DNA of 64,000 nucleotides from Mucilaginibacter sp. (GTDB taxonomy: Bacteria > Bacteroidota > Bacteroidia > Sphingobacteriales > Sphingobacteriaceae), in NCBI RefSeq assembly GCF_025362475.1, contig NZ_JANYGH010000079.1:62001-126000 (forward strand), in the 5' to 3' direction. Made by a program: the position numbers and the translations under genes. Shown in pieces: positions 1-9,513 of this stretch. Positions within the stretch are counted from its first letter, which is position 1, and each line of letters begins with the position of its first letter. The notes beneath the pieces are model-generated. The model saw nothing but the letters and a program-made list of their open reading frames with translations, ran no database searches and had not been told where the DNA came from.

Positions 1-44
1 TTCTTGGGAAACACCTGATAATGAAACAGTAATATCAGATTTCA

Positions 45-1163
45 TCAATCATAAGTATGCCGCTCAAAATCATAATCGGATTGTGATGTGATGATCTTTT
101 TACGCCGCTCCACATCAATACCCAAATTATGCTCGTAGGTATCGTCAGTAACAGTAATGTCCCTGTTCTTTTCCTTTTCGGCCATATATAGATTAGCTTC
201 GGCAGTTTTGGCTATAGCGGTATCATATGGACCTTTAGGCGACATGAGCTTTACAAACACAGGCAAACACTCAAATAAAATAAACAGGTAACCTATAAAA
301 GATATGGCCATATAAGTATCCAGGTCGCGGGTGCCGTTTTCGTTGAAGGATAACTGCCCAAGCGCCCAGTTACGATCTGCAAAGCCCGCTACATTGGATA
401 GGCTATCCAGTTGATGATCGGTAAACAACCTGGTGCTGTTGAGGCCCTCATAGTCCTTTCGCTTGCTCAGGTATTGATCCATTTGCCCCAGGTTATCCGT
501 TACCGTTTTTAGCCGGTTTTCTTTTTCCTCCAATACACTTTGTTTTTGTTTGGCATAGGTCCCGTAACCAGTAATGCCCGACGTTTGATTGGTTTTATCA
601 CCAAATACTTCCTGGTTAAGCAGAAAACGGGAACGGTTGATATCTTTTTCCAGGGAGTCTTTTTCTTTCTTCAGATCATTGTTCTTACCCATCTCCATTG
701 CATACTTTTGATTGTATGTTTTTTCGAGCGTATCAATTTTACGGTGCTGCCCTTTCAGATAGGACGTTTTTAATTTCTGACGGATCTCCTTATCAAAGAT
801 TTTCAACTCCAGGGGGCGGGATATCACTATACCGATCATTATGGCCAATAAAATACGCGGAGAAGCCTGCAATATCTGCTGATTGGTTGTACCCTCTTTA
901 TTAATGCTGGATACTATATAACGGTCCATGTTAAAAATGGCTGTTCCCCATAGTAATCCAAATAAAATGGCAAACCCTACGGCAAAGGCATCGCCATTAA
1001 AAACAAAGTACATGGCATAACCACCAGACAGGGAGGCAAACAGCGCCGTAAAAAATATGGTAGCTCCAATACCCACATACTTATTATGCTCGATGGGGTA
1101 TTTTTTTAGGGTATCTATATGTGCTCCTGAACAAAACCAGAAAAAGCGGGTAACTTTTTTCAT
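45..1163 (-). CDS. DUF4407 domain-containing membrane protein
   Basis: 372-aa ORF; N-terminus FWFCSGAHIDTLKKYPIEHNKYVGIGATIFFTALFASLSGGYA typical of DUF4407; several TM segments and a central coiled coil. Confidence 0.85.
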   Translation of the reverse strand: MKKVTRFFWFCSGAHIDTLKKYPIEHNKYVGIGATIFFTALFASLSGGYAMYFVFNGDAFAVGFAILFGLLWGTAIFNMDRYIVSSINKEGTTNQQILQASPRILLAIMIGIVISRPLELKIFDKEIRQKLKTSYLKGQHRKIDTLEKTYNQKYAMEMGKNNDLKKEKDSLEKDINRSRFLLNQEVFGDKTNQTSGITGYGTYAKQKQSVLEEKENRLKTVTDNLGQMDQYLSKRKDYEGLNSTRLFTDHQLDSLSNVAGFADRNWALGQLSFNENGTRDLDTYMAISFIGYLFILFECLPVFVKLMSPKGPYDTAIAKTAEANLYMAEKEKNRDITVTDDTYEHNLGIDVERRKKIITSQSDYDFERHTYD

Positions 1164-1346
1164 CTATATGATCTGTTTAAATTTAATGCCGGTTAATATT
1201 TATGTAAAATTATTAATCGCACATTACCAATCCACTGCCTTTTTGGTGCTAAAAATAGCGCTTTATACAGCAAACCATATAATAAACGCTCTTAGGTATT
1301 GATTGTTACAAAATTTGAGCATAATTATTTGCAATAGAAAAAAAGC

Positions 1347-1354
1347 TACCTTTG
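1347..1354 (+). promoter_or_regulatory. candidate Bacteroidota -7 element (TACCTTTG) upstream of rhodanese gene
   Basis: Matches TAnnTTTG, about 20 nt before the ATG at 1374; no well-spaced -33 element seen. Confidence 0.4.
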
Positions 1355-1373
1355 GGTTATAATTTTATTAATC

Positions 1374-1688
1374 ATGAACGAGATAACCGTACAGGAACTA
1401 AAAGAGAAAATTGACAAAGGTGAGGATTTTCAACTGATTGACGTCAGGGAAGATTTTGAATATGAAACATCAAATTTGGGCGGCCAGTTAATACCCCTTG
1501 GTGGCATTTTAATTGAAGCCGAAAAGATCCGTAAAGATAAACCGGTTGTAGTAATGTGCCGCAGTGGTAAACGCAGTGCAGCCGCCATTATGCAGCTGGA
1601 ACAACGTGGCTTTACCAATCTATCTAATTTAAGCGGCGGCATTTTAGCCTGGGCTGCAGAAATTGACCCTACACTTAATGTATATTAA
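1374..1688 (+). CDS. rhodanese-like domain protein
   Basis: 104 aa; LIDVREDFEYE and active-site loop VVVMCRSGKRSAAA. Confidence 0.92.
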   Translation: MNEITVQELKEKIDKGEDFQLIDVREDFEYETSNLGGQLIPLGGILIEAEKIRKDKPVVVMCRSGKRSAAAIMQLEQRGFTNLSNLSGGILAWAAEIDPTLNVY

Positions 1689-1690
1689 CC

Positions 1691-1879
1691 ATGGGCTTTA
1701 AATTAGTGCTCAATGTATTGTACACCATAGGAGTAGTATTGTGCGCCTTTGTGGCATATCAATATTTTCTGGCTAAAAACTACCCGGTTGTAGGCGTAGC
1801 TATATTTGCCGGAGTTGTTGTTATAATCTTAAAAATAAGACTGTTAAAAGACGTAAAGAACTCTCAGAAAAAGGTGTAA
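1691..1879 (+). CDS. small two-TM membrane protein of unknown function
   Basis: 62-aa hydrophobic ORF packed 2 nt after the rhodanese gene and 9 nt before the SPFH gene. Confidence 0.65.
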   Translation: MGFKLVLNVLYTIGVVLCAFVAYQYFLAKNYPVVGVAIFAGVVVIILKIRLLKDVKNSQKKV

Positions 1880-1888
1880 CTTCATTGC

Positions 1889-2794
1889 ATGTTTATAGCA
1901 ATATTAGGAGTTATTGTACTCGTGGTGGGTATAGTACTCAAACGCTCACCTGAGCCCGCAAATCATTTCAGTAACATTGTAAGTATAGCTGGAGGAGCAA
2001 TGGTAGCCATAGGGCTGCTGTTATCCATGTTTAAGGTTATTGAACCGGGTAAAGTAGGGGTACAAACCCTTTTTGGCAAGGTACAGGATAATGTTTTAGA
2101 GAGCGGATTGCATGTCATCAACCCAGCTGTTGAGATCACAATTTTCGATATTCAGACACAAACCTACACCATGAGCGCTGTTAACAGCGAGGGGCAAAAA
2201 GAAGGTGATGATGCTATTCGGGTACTATCATCTGATGGGTTAGAGGTTACCATCGATCTATCAGTGTTATACAAAGTAATGCCCGATAAGGCCGGCTACA
2301 TTTTGCAAAACATCGGCGAAGATTATATCGGCAAAATTGTTCGCCCGGTGTCACGCACTGCCATACGTGACAACGCGGTAAATTACGCGGCGGTTGACTT
2401 GTATTCAACCAAAAGGCAGGAATTCCAGGATAAAATAAACCGTTACATAACGGCAAACTTTGCTAAAAGAGGGTTGGAGCTTCAACAAATTCTCGTGCGC
2501 AATATCACCCTGCCAGCATCTGTAAGGGCAAGCATCGAATCAAAGATCAACGCCGAGCAGGATGCTCAGAAAATGCAATTTGTATTGCAGAAAGAAAAGC
2601 AAGAGGCAGAACGTAAGCGGGTAGAAGCACAAGGTATCGCCGACTATCAAAAAATTCTTTCAACCGGCTTGTCTGACAAACAGTTACAATACGAAACCAT
2701 CAAGGCACAAATGGCTATAGCTACTTCGCCAAATGCCAAAGTGATCATTATTGGCGGAGGCAGAGGAAATCCAATAATGCTGAGCGATAAGTAA
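1889..2794 (+). CDS. prohibitin/SPFH (band 7) family membrane protein
   Basis: 301 aa; IEPGKVGVQTLFGKVQDNVLESGLHVINP, SPFH domain, C-terminal Glu/Lys/Gln-rich helix. Confidence 0.92.
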   Translation: MFIAILGVIVLVVGIVLKRSPEPANHFSNIVSIAGGAMVAIGLLLSMFKVIEPGKVGVQTLFGKVQDNVLESGLHVINPAVEITIFDIQTQTYTMSAVNSEGQKEGDDAIRVLSSDGLEVTIDLSVLYKVMPDKAGYILQNIGEDYIGKIVRPVSRTAIRDNAVNYAAVDLYSTKRQEFQDKINRYITANFAKRGLELQQILVRNITLPASVRASIESKINAEQDAQKMQFVLQKEKQEAERKRVEAQGIADYQKILSTGLSDKQLQYETIKAQMAIATSPNAKVIIIGGGRGNPIMLSDK

Positions 2795-2851
2795 ACACGA
2801 ATTTCACGAATGAAGGCGAATTTCACGAACCTTGTTTGGAACCATAAATGA

Positions 2852-2885
2852 TAAAGGCCACCCTATCCGGGCGGCCTTTATTAAT
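2852..2885 (+). terminator. intrinsic terminator after SPFH gene
   Basis: AAAGGCCaCCC-tatcc-GGGcGGCCTTT followed by T-rich sequence. Confidence 0.7.
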
Positions 2886-3042
2886 TATCGCGTAGCATGA
2901 ATCTTTGTTCCTACGTATGCCGCGTGGTTTGTTTATTTTTAGACAGCCTCTCTGTATGACAAGCCTTTTAAAACGTCATTTCCACCTTCGGAGTTTTTCC
3001 GAATTCTATCAGCCAGAATGATAAAATAATTGAAAATGCCTC

Positions 3043-3747
3043 TTACCTTACCAGTGTACCTATGGCTTCGCCAAGGGCTATTTTCATAAAGTTGCCTTCT
3101 TTGTTCATATCAAATACAATAATAGGCAGCTTGTTTTCCTGGCAAAGCGTTATGGCGGTCATATCCATTACATTTAAGCCTTTGTCATATACTTCCTGGA
3201 AAGAGATTTCGTCATAACGGGTAGCCGAAGGATCTTTTTCAGGATCGGCTGTGTAGATACCATCAACACGGGTACCTTTCAGTACAACGTCTGCCTTAAT
3301 TTCAATAGCGCGTAATGATGCAGCGGTATCAGTGGTAAAATACGGGTTACCGGTACCGGCGCCAAATATTACTATTTTACCCACCTCTAAATGGTGCATA
3401 GCACGGCGGCGGATGTATGGCTCACAAATTTGTTCCATTTTAATGGCCGATTGCAGGCGAGTTTCAACTCCAATGCTTTCCAGCGCATTTTGCAGGGCCA
3501 TGCAATTGATCACAGTAGCAAGCATACCCATATAGTCGGCCTGAGCGCGTTCCATACCTGATTTTTCTGCGCTTAACCCTCTGAAAATATTACCGCCACC
3601 AACAACGATTGCAATTTCGATCCCCGCGTCATAAACGTTTTTTATGTCCTGTGCATATTGCAAAACCTGGGCATTATCAATACCATATTGCCTGGTGCCC
3701 ATCAGCGATTCGCCCGAAAGTTTCAGTAAAATTCTTTTGTACTTCAT
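3043..3747 (-). CDS. pyrH: UMP kinase
   Basis: 234 aa; [48 protein letters not shown]. Confidence 0.97.
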   Translation of the reverse strand: MKYKRILLKLSGESLMGTRQYGIDNAQVLQYAQDIKNVYDAGIEIAIVVGGGNIFRGLSAEKSGMERAQADYMGMLATVINCMALQNALESIGVETRLQSAIKMEQICEPYIRRRAMHHLEVGKIVIFGAGTGNPYFTTDTAASLRAIEIKADVVLKGTRVDGIYTADPEKDPSATRYDEISFQEVYDKGLNVMDMTAITLCQENKLPIIVFDMNKEGNFMKIALGEAIGTLVR

Positions 3748-3872
3748 TTGGTGTGATTTGTTAATAATAGAAATAGATGGAACTTGCTTTTGTGGATATC
3801 ATGAATTGATATAGCTCTGTTCATATGTGCGTAGTTCGCCAAAAATAAAGAATAAAAATCAGTGTTAAAATT

Positions 3873-4994
3873 TTATGTTGTCTTTGTTAAAAAATCACCT
3901 TGTAAAATGGTGCCTTCCACCTCAAAATCAGCATTAAAAATAACCAGGTCGGCATCAAAGCCTTTTTCTATTTTGCCCTTTTTAAGTTGTTTTGCCAGCT
4001 GAGCGGGGTATAGCGAGGCCATGTTAACAGCTTCGGCAAGGTCAATACCCACACATTTTACACAATTTTCAACAGCCTTCAACATGGTAAGGCATGAGCC
4101 AGAGAGTGTGCCATCGGGCATGGTATACCTGTCGCCTCTTAATTCATGTTGATAAGTACCCTCTTTAGTTGAAGTTACGGCATCGGTAATTAAATATAGC
4201 TTATCGCCAAGTTCGCGCTTAGCCAACCGGATCATCGCAAAATCAACATGAATACCGTCGGCTACAATGCTGGTATATGGCCGTTCTTCAAAAATGGCAG
4301 GAATATAACCCGGTTCGCGGTGATGCATCTGCGGCATGGCATTAAACAAATGCGTTACCGCCTGCACTGGTTTGTTTAAAAACGCCTTTCCTTCAGCATA
4401 CGTAGCATTGCTATGGCCTGAAGAAATGATAATGCCCTGGCTATATAGATAATCAATCACTTCCTGATCCTGCAGCTCGGGCGCTATGGTGATCATTTTT
4501 ATCTCGCCTTCGGCACGTTCTACCCAGCCTTTAACCTCGGCAAGGGAAGCCTTCTTAATATACTTTTCCGGATGCGCGCCCTTTTTTGCCGGGTTTAAAT
4601 ATGGCCCTTCCAGGTGCAAGCCCCAAAAAGCACCCTTGGCTTCTTTACGGTATAGTTTAGCAGCATCGATACCCGCTTCAACAATATCATTGGTATTGGT
4701 GCCAATGGTCGCAAAAACGCCGGTAGTTCCCTGGTTAAGCAAGTCTGTTTCTAAACGCGCTAATGCATCAACAGTTGGTGTGCCGGCAAAAAGCTTTCCA
4801 CCGCTACCATAAATTTGGAGGTCGATAAAACCGGGGGCAAGGTATGAACCATGAAGATCTTTTCTTTCAGCATCGGCGGGGATAGCTATATCATCAATAA
4901 CATCGATGATTGACCTGCCAGAAATTAAAACGGCTTTGCCCCGGGCAATTTGCCCGTTTGAAATGAGTTGGAGATTGTAGAGTGCTGTTACCAT
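3873..4994 (-). CDS. nagA: N-acetylglucosamine-6-phosphate deacetylase
   Basis: 373 aa; PGFIDLQIYGSGG, HLEGPYLNPAKKGAHP, SSGHSNATYAEG, THLFNAM, ITDAVTST. Confidence 0.95.
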   Translation of the reverse strand: MVTALYNLQLISNGQIARGKAVLISGRSIIDVIDDIAIPADAERKDLHGSYLAPGFIDLQIYGSGGKLFAGTPTVDALARLETDLLNQGTTGVFATIGTNTNDIVEAGIDAAKLYRKEAKGAFWGLHLEGPYLNPAKKGAHPEKYIKKASLAEVKGWVERAEGEIKMITIAPELQDQEVIDYLYSQGIIISSGHSNATYAEGKAFLNKPVQAVTHLFNAMPQMHHREPGYIPAIFEERPYTSIVADGIHVDFAMIRLAKRELGDKLYLITDAVTSTKEGTYQHELRGDRYTMPDGTLSGSCLTMLKAVENCVKCVGIDLAEAVNMASLYPAQLAKQLKKGKIEKGFDADLVIFNADFEVEGTILQGDFLTKTT

Positions 4995-5018
4995 GATTCC
5001 TGAAGGGTTTTAACAACA

Positions 5019-5109
5019 TGTCATTGCGAGCGCAGCGCGGCAATCGCGAACTGTGCGTCTTCGCTCTGTATAGTTTGCGGTTGCTTCGTCGTTCCTCCTC
5101 GCAATGACA
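5019..5109. repeat. REP-like palindromic element, TCATTGCGAG family
   Basis: Perfect 12-bp outer arms TGTCATTGCGAG (5019-5030) and CTCGCAATGACA (5098-5109) with inner pairing caatcgcgaact/agtttgcggttg. Confidence 0.75.
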
Positions 5110-5138
5110 GGAGAATTATCAAACAATATCGCAAAAAA

Positions 5139-5168
5139 AATCCCCCTCGTTTTAAAACGAGGGGGATT
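5139..5168 (-). terminator. intrinsic terminator of the rplM-rpsI-rpsB-tsf cluster
   Basis: Perfect inverted repeat AATCCCCCTCGTTTTAAAACGAGGGGGATT just downstream of tsf; T-tract on the minus strand. Confidence 0.85.
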
Positions 5169-5174
5169 AAATAT

Positions 5175-6026
5175 TTAAGCTCCTAAAGCTACTCGCTTAA
5201 AGGCAGTAACTGTTAAACCTTTTTCAACAGTGCTCAGGAATTGAGCAACGCTTTTTGAAGAGTCTTTTACAAACTCCTGGTTTAACAAAGTAGAATCTTT
5301 ATAAAACTTGTTTAGTTTACCTAAAGAGATTTTTTCAACCATTTCTTCCGGTTTACCTTCTGCACGGATCACATCTTTAGCAATCTCTAACTCACGCTCA
5401 ATTACAGAAGCATCAACACCATCTTTATCAACAGCAATAGGGTTCATAGCTGCAATTTGCATTGCAACATCTTTACCTGCTTCGTCAGCACCTTCTGGGT
5501 TTGAGTTTAAAGCAACCAATACGCCTAAACGGAAGTTACCATGTACATAAGCGATAACTTTTTCGCCAGTAATGATCTCTAATTTAGATACACCAATTTT
5601 TTCGCCGATTTTACCTGTTTTATCGATAATAGCTTCACCAATAGTTGTAGTGGTGTTTTCTGTATCGATAGAAATAGCGTAAAGCTCTTCGATGCTTTTT
5701 GGTTGGTTTTCAACAGCTTTGTTAGCAACTTCATTAGCGAAAGCAACAAACTCAGCGTTTTTAGCCACGAAATCAGTTTCGCAGTTAAGTTCAATAATAA
5801 CACCAGTTTTACCATCAGCAGATGTGCGTGAAATAACAACACCTTCGTTTGATTCTCTGTCCTGACGGCTTGCTGCAACTTTAGCGCCTTTTTTTCTTAA
5901 AAAGTCGATAGCTGCTTCAAAATCACCGTTAGTTTCGGTTAATGCTTTTTTGCAATCCATCATACCGGCACCTGTTTGTTGGCGCAGTTTGTTTACGTCG
6001 GCTGCAGATATTTGTACTGTAGACAT
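5175..6026 (-). CDS. tsf: translation elongation factor Ts (start corrected to MSTVQISAADVNKLRQ)
   Basis: VNKLRQQTGAGMMDCKKALTETNGDFEAAIDFLRKKG; the provided ORF carries 14 extra non-conserved N-terminal residues. Confidence 0.97.
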   Translation of the reverse strand: MSTVQISAADVNKLRQQTGAGMMDCKKALTETNGDFEAAIDFLRKKGAKVAASRQDRESNEGVVISRTSADGKTGVIIELNCETDFVAKNAEFVAFANEVANKAVENQPKSIEELYAISIDTENTTTTIGEAIIDKTGKIGEKIGVSKLEIITGEKVIAYVHGNFRLGVLVALNSNPEGADEAGKDVAMQIAAMNPIAVDKDGVDASVIERELEIAKDVIRAEGKPEEMVEKISLGKLNKFYKDSTLLNQEFVKDSSKSVAQFLSTVEKGLTVTAFKRVALGA

Positions 6027-6120
6027 GTTTTTAAGTTTTTTATTGTAAGTTATGAGTGATAGTTGCAAGCAAAAGTAAAGCTCTACTGTAACCTGTAACT
6101 ATTTCTATTATTAAAAAATA

Positions 6121-6171
6121 TGGGTTGTATAATGCAGCTATAAAAACTTACAGCACACAACATACAACCCA
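6121..6171 (-). repeat. inverted repeat in the rpsB-tsf spacer
   Basis: 10-bp perfect arms TGGGTTGTAT (6121-6130) and ATACAACCCA (6162-6171), 31-nt loop. Confidence 0.65.
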
Positions 6172-6181
6172 CAAATTATGA

Positions 6182-7042
6182 TTACTCTTCTGTTGTTTCG
6201 GCAGCAGGAGCTTCAGTTTCAGCGTCAGCTACAACATCAGCAGTTTTCCTTGTTCTTTTACCACCTTCGTTTTCGCTGCGGTCTTTAACTTCAGGAGCAT
6301 CAGCTTTAGCTTTCGCGGTAGCTGCTTCTTTTTCTGCTTCGTCTTCTTTGTCGCGTTTGCGTTCATCTAAACCTTCTTCAATTGCTTTGATGATAATGCT
6401 GGTGATCAATGAAATTGATTTTGTAGCATCGTCATTGGCAGGAATAGGGAAATCGATGTTTGAAGGATCAGAGTTGGTATCAACCATAGCAAATGTAGGG
6501 ATGTTCAACTTCAAAGCTTCTGAAACTGCGATATGTTCTTTCTTAACGTCGATAAGGAATAATGCTGCAGGTAAACGGTTCAAATCAGAGATACCACCTA
6601 AAAGGGTTTCTAATTTGATACGCTCACGTTGTATCATCAGTCTTTCTTTTTTAGAAAGGTTGCTGTAAGTACCGTCTTTAGTCAATTTATCGATGTTTGA
6701 CATCTTTTTGATTGACTTACGTACAGTAGCAAAGTTAGTTAACATACCACCCAACCAACGCTCGGTGATGTATGGCATGTTTACGCTTTTTGCATAGTCA
6801 GCAACGATATCTTTCGCTTGTTTCTTTGTAGCAACGAATAATACCTTACGGCCTGATTTTACAATTTGTTTGATAGCTGCAGCAGCTTCTTCAACCTTAG
6901 TTAAGGTTTTATTTAAATCTATAATGTGGATACCGTTACGCTCCATGAAAATGTACTGTGACATTTTCGGATCCCATTTGCGGGTAAGGTGACCAAAGTG
7001 TACACCTGCATCCAGTAAATCCTGATATGTTGTTCTTGCCAT
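6182..7042 (-). CDS. rpsB: 30S ribosomal protein S2
   Basis: 286 aa; LLDAGVHFGHLTRKWDPKMSQYIF, ERWLGGMLTNF; low-complexity Ala/Glu C-terminal extension. Confidence 0.97.
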   Translation of the reverse strand: MARTTYQDLLDAGVHFGHLTRKWDPKMSQYIFMERNGIHIIDLNKTLTKVEEAAAAIKQIVKSGRKVLFVATKKQAKDIVADYAKSVNMPYITERWLGGMLTNFATVRKSIKKMSNIDKLTKDGTYSNLSKKERLMIQRERIKLETLLGGISDLNRLPAALFLIDVKKEHIAVSEALKLNIPTFAMVDTNSDPSNIDFPIPANDDATKSISLITSIIIKAIEEGLDERKRDKEDEAEKEAATAKAKADAPEVKDRSENEGGKRTRKTADVVADAETEAPAAETTEE

Positions 7043-7060
7043 TGTGTTGTCCTCCTGTGA

Positions 7061-7447
7061 TTAACGTTTACTGAATTGGAATCTCTTACGTGCTTTCTTA
7101 CGACCTGGTTTCTTACGCTCAACCATACGGTCATCACGTGTCATAATACCTTTAGCGCGTAATGCTGGTTTCTTTTCAGGATCCAGTTCAACGATGGCTT
7201 TCGCGATAGCTAAACGAACGGCTTCTGCCTGTCCTTTTACACCACCACCGGCAACATTTACTTTAACATCAAATTTTCCGGTGCTACCAGAAACCTCAGT
7301 GCTCTGAGTTACGATGTACTGTAATGGCAATGTTGGGAAGTACTCTTTGTAATCTTTACCGTTAACGATGATCGCACCATTTCCTTCTGAAAGGTAGATG
7401 CGGGCAACGGCTGTTTTTCTTCTGCCTGAAGTGTTAGTTGTTGGCAT
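7061..7447 (-). CDS. rpsI: 30S ribosomal protein S9
   Basis: 128 aa; GRRKTAVARIYLSEGNGAIIVNGKDY, C-terminus RKKPGRKKARKRFQFSKR. Confidence 0.97.
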   Translation of the reverse strand: MPTTNTSGRRKTAVARIYLSEGNGAIIVNGKDYKEYFPTLPLQYIVTQSTEVSGSTGKFDVKVNVAGGGVKGQAEAVRLAIAKAIVELDPEKKPALRAKGIMTRDDRMVERKKPGRKKARKRFQFSKR

Positions 7448-7473
7448 TTCTTTTCTCCTTTAAAATTAAAAAG

Positions 7474-7911
7474 TTAAATGGTTGTTGGATTTTGTGCTGC
7501 ATGAGGATGCTCTGCACCTGCGTATACATGCAGGTTACCAAATAATGCTTTACCCAAACGACTTTTAGGTAACATACCACGAACGGCTTTTTCAATTACG
7601 CGTTCAGGATGTTTTGCCATTAACTCCTTAGGAGAAATGAAACGCTGACCACCTGGATAACCAGTGTAAGAAACATATTGCTTTGCGCTCAATTTGTTTC
7701 CGGTCAACTTTACCTTGTCTGCATTGATAACTATTACATTATCACCGCAGTCTACGTTCGGGGTGAAATCTGGCTTGGTTTTACCACGAATGATCATTGC
7801 GATCTTAGTGGACAAGCGCCCCAAAATCTCGCCTTGTGCGTCAACAACAACCCATTGTTTGTTAACGGTTTTTTTGTTGGCTGAGACAGTTTTGTAACTT
7901 AACGTATTCAC
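7474..7911 (-). CDS. rplM: 50S ribosomal protein L13
   Basis: 145 aa; WVVVDAQGEILGRLSTKIAMIIRGK, GMLPKSRLGKALFGNLHVYAGAEHPHAAQ. Confidence 0.97.
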   Translation of the reverse strand: MNTLSYKTVSANKKTVNKQWVVVDAQGEILGRLSTKIAMIIRGKTKPDFTPNVDCGDNVIVINADKVKLTGNKLSAKQYVSYTGYPGGQRFISPKELMAKHPERVIEKAVRGMLPKSRLGKALFGNLHVYAGAEHPHAAQNPTTI

Positions 7912-7965
7912 TTGCTTTAAATTAAATTGTTTAAACGTTTATTATACCCCGCATTTTCGGGACTG

Positions 7966-7996
7966 CAAAGATACAGCTATTTATGTTATTAACAAA
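7966..7996 (-). promoter_or_regulatory. Bacteroidota-type promoter for the rplM operon
   Basis: On the minus strand: TTTG (7993-7996) - N19 - TATCTTTG (7966-7973), a full match to TTTG/TAnnTTTG, about 55 nt upstream of the rplM ATG. Confidence 0.75.
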
Positions 7997-8108
7997 TAGT
8001 TTTTAAGGAAATTTCACGGGTAATTATTCAATAATTTATCACAGCTTATATTATACTTTTTAAACCGATAGCTATATATTAGCAAAGAACTATTATTAAT
8101 TCCCTAAA

Positions 8109-9398
8109 TTGATGTCACCCTTTTGCAGGTTTGCGCTTGCTGTATGCTTTATTGTTTTAAACTCAATTCCGCTTTCTGCGCAAACCAGGGTAAGCCTGGA
8201 GGATTCATTAAAAACGCAAAGTGACGCTAATGGCTTCTTAAATTCAATTTTCAGCAGTAAAAAACCAGCCACTGCCGATACCAGCCGCGAGGAAAAGAAT
8301 TTTTTTTGGGCTATACTGCCATCCGCTGCTTATAACCCAAGCGTGGGCTTTGCCGTCGGGGCTACCTCAGCTGCCGGCAAATACTTTGGCGACAGGCACA
8401 ATACCATCCTATCAGTAATGAACGCCGGTGCATACATTTCAACAAACGGCCTTTCAACATTGGAGCTAAAACACAATGCGTTCACTTCAAAAAACATATG
8501 GAACCTGCAAGGTACATTACAGGTAGGCAAAACTATAGCCAAAGATAATGGCCTGGGCACAGGATACCGTAGTATTGGCGATGGCCCCTTCCATATGGGC
8601 GATCAGCATTTTAATGATAATCCCGACGAATTCCCTTTAAGGTATACCTACCTAAAAATAAACGAACGCATTTACCGTAAAATAACAGATCATATTTATG
8701 TTGGAGCCGGCCTTAGTTTTAACTTTTACAATAATATTGATGATAACCGGGCAAACATCCCGGCAACCGATACGCACAACTTTAGGTACAGTGTGCATAA
8801 AGGCTACTCTCCTGACCATTATAATGCCAATGGCATTTTAATAAACTTTCAATACAACAGCCGAGATCAGCCAAACAGGGCATTCAAAGGCATTTATGCG
8901 GATGTTATTTTACGAACCAACCAAGGCTGGCTGGGCAGCAATCATAACGCGGTTCAATTAAAAGCGGAGTTCAGGAAATACTGGAGTTTAAGTGATACCG
9001 ATCCCGAAAATGTTTTAGCTTTTTGGCACTGGGCCAATTACCTGCTTAAAGGATCGGTACCCTACCTGGAATTACCAGGCACAGCAAGTGATGCCTATGG
9101 CCGTATTGGCCGCGCTTTTATTATCGGCCGGTTTAAGGGCCCATCCTTTGTTTACAATGAGGCCGAGTACCGTTTTCCATTAACCGGCAACAAGTTATTA
9201 AGTGGCGTTACATTTGTAAATATCGAATCGGCAAACAACCAGCGGGATATTAAGCTGTTTAGCCATTGGGAGCCGGGAGCCGGTTTTGGCTTAAGGTTGT
9301 TGTTCAATAAATTTACCCGATCAAACATGTGCTTTGATTATGCCCGGGGCAGTTATGGCTCAAGCGGCTTCTTTTTGGGACTTAACGAAGTTTTTTAA
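8109..9398 (+). CDS. BamA/TamA-type (surface antigen D15-like) outer membrane beta-barrel protein
   Basis: 429 aa; signal peptide ending SLSAQ; barrel strands such as GILINFQYNSRDQPNRAFKGIYADVILR and C-terminal GFFLGLNEVF. Confidence 0.75.
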   Translation: MMSPFCRFALAVCFIVLNSIPLSAQTRVSLEDSLKTQSDANGFLNSIFSSKKPATADTSREEKNFFWAILPSAAYNPSVGFAVGATSAAGKYFGDRHNTILSVMNAGAYISTNGLSTLELKHNAFTSKNIWNLQGTLQVGKTIAKDNGLGTGYRSIGDGPFHMGDQHFNDNPDEFPLRYTYLKINERIYRKITDHIYVGAGLSFNFYNNIDDNRANIPATDTHNFRYSVHKGYSPDHYNANGILINFQYNSRDQPNRAFKGIYADVILRTNQGWLGSNHNAVQLKAEFRKYWSLSDTDPENVLAFWHWANYLLKGSVPYLELPGTASDAYGRIGRAFIIGRFKGPSFVYNEAEYRFPLTGNKLLSGVTFVNIESANNQRDIKLFSHWEPGAGFGLRLLFNKFTRSNMCFDYARGSYGSSGFFLGLNEVF

Positions 9399-9453
9399 AC
9401 CCCGCCCGCAATAGTGCTGTTGATTTATTCCTGGGGGAAATTTGAAAAAAAGT

Positions 9454-9503
9454 ATTACAAAATAAAAGGGGCGCAAAAATTTGCGCCCCTTTTATTTTGT
9501 AAT
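9454..9503. terminator. bidirectional terminator between convergent genes
   Basis: Perfect 24-bp arms ATTACAAAATAAAAGGGGCGCAAA / TTTGCGCCCCTTTTATTTTGTAAT with a 2-nt loop. Confidence 0.88.
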
Positions 9504-9513
9504 ATATAACTGA

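Noticed and set aside
7912-7965. Known ribosomal leader RNA family upstream of rplM
   Set aside because: Only a 4-5 bp hairpin is visible; cannot be assigned to a named family without covariation.
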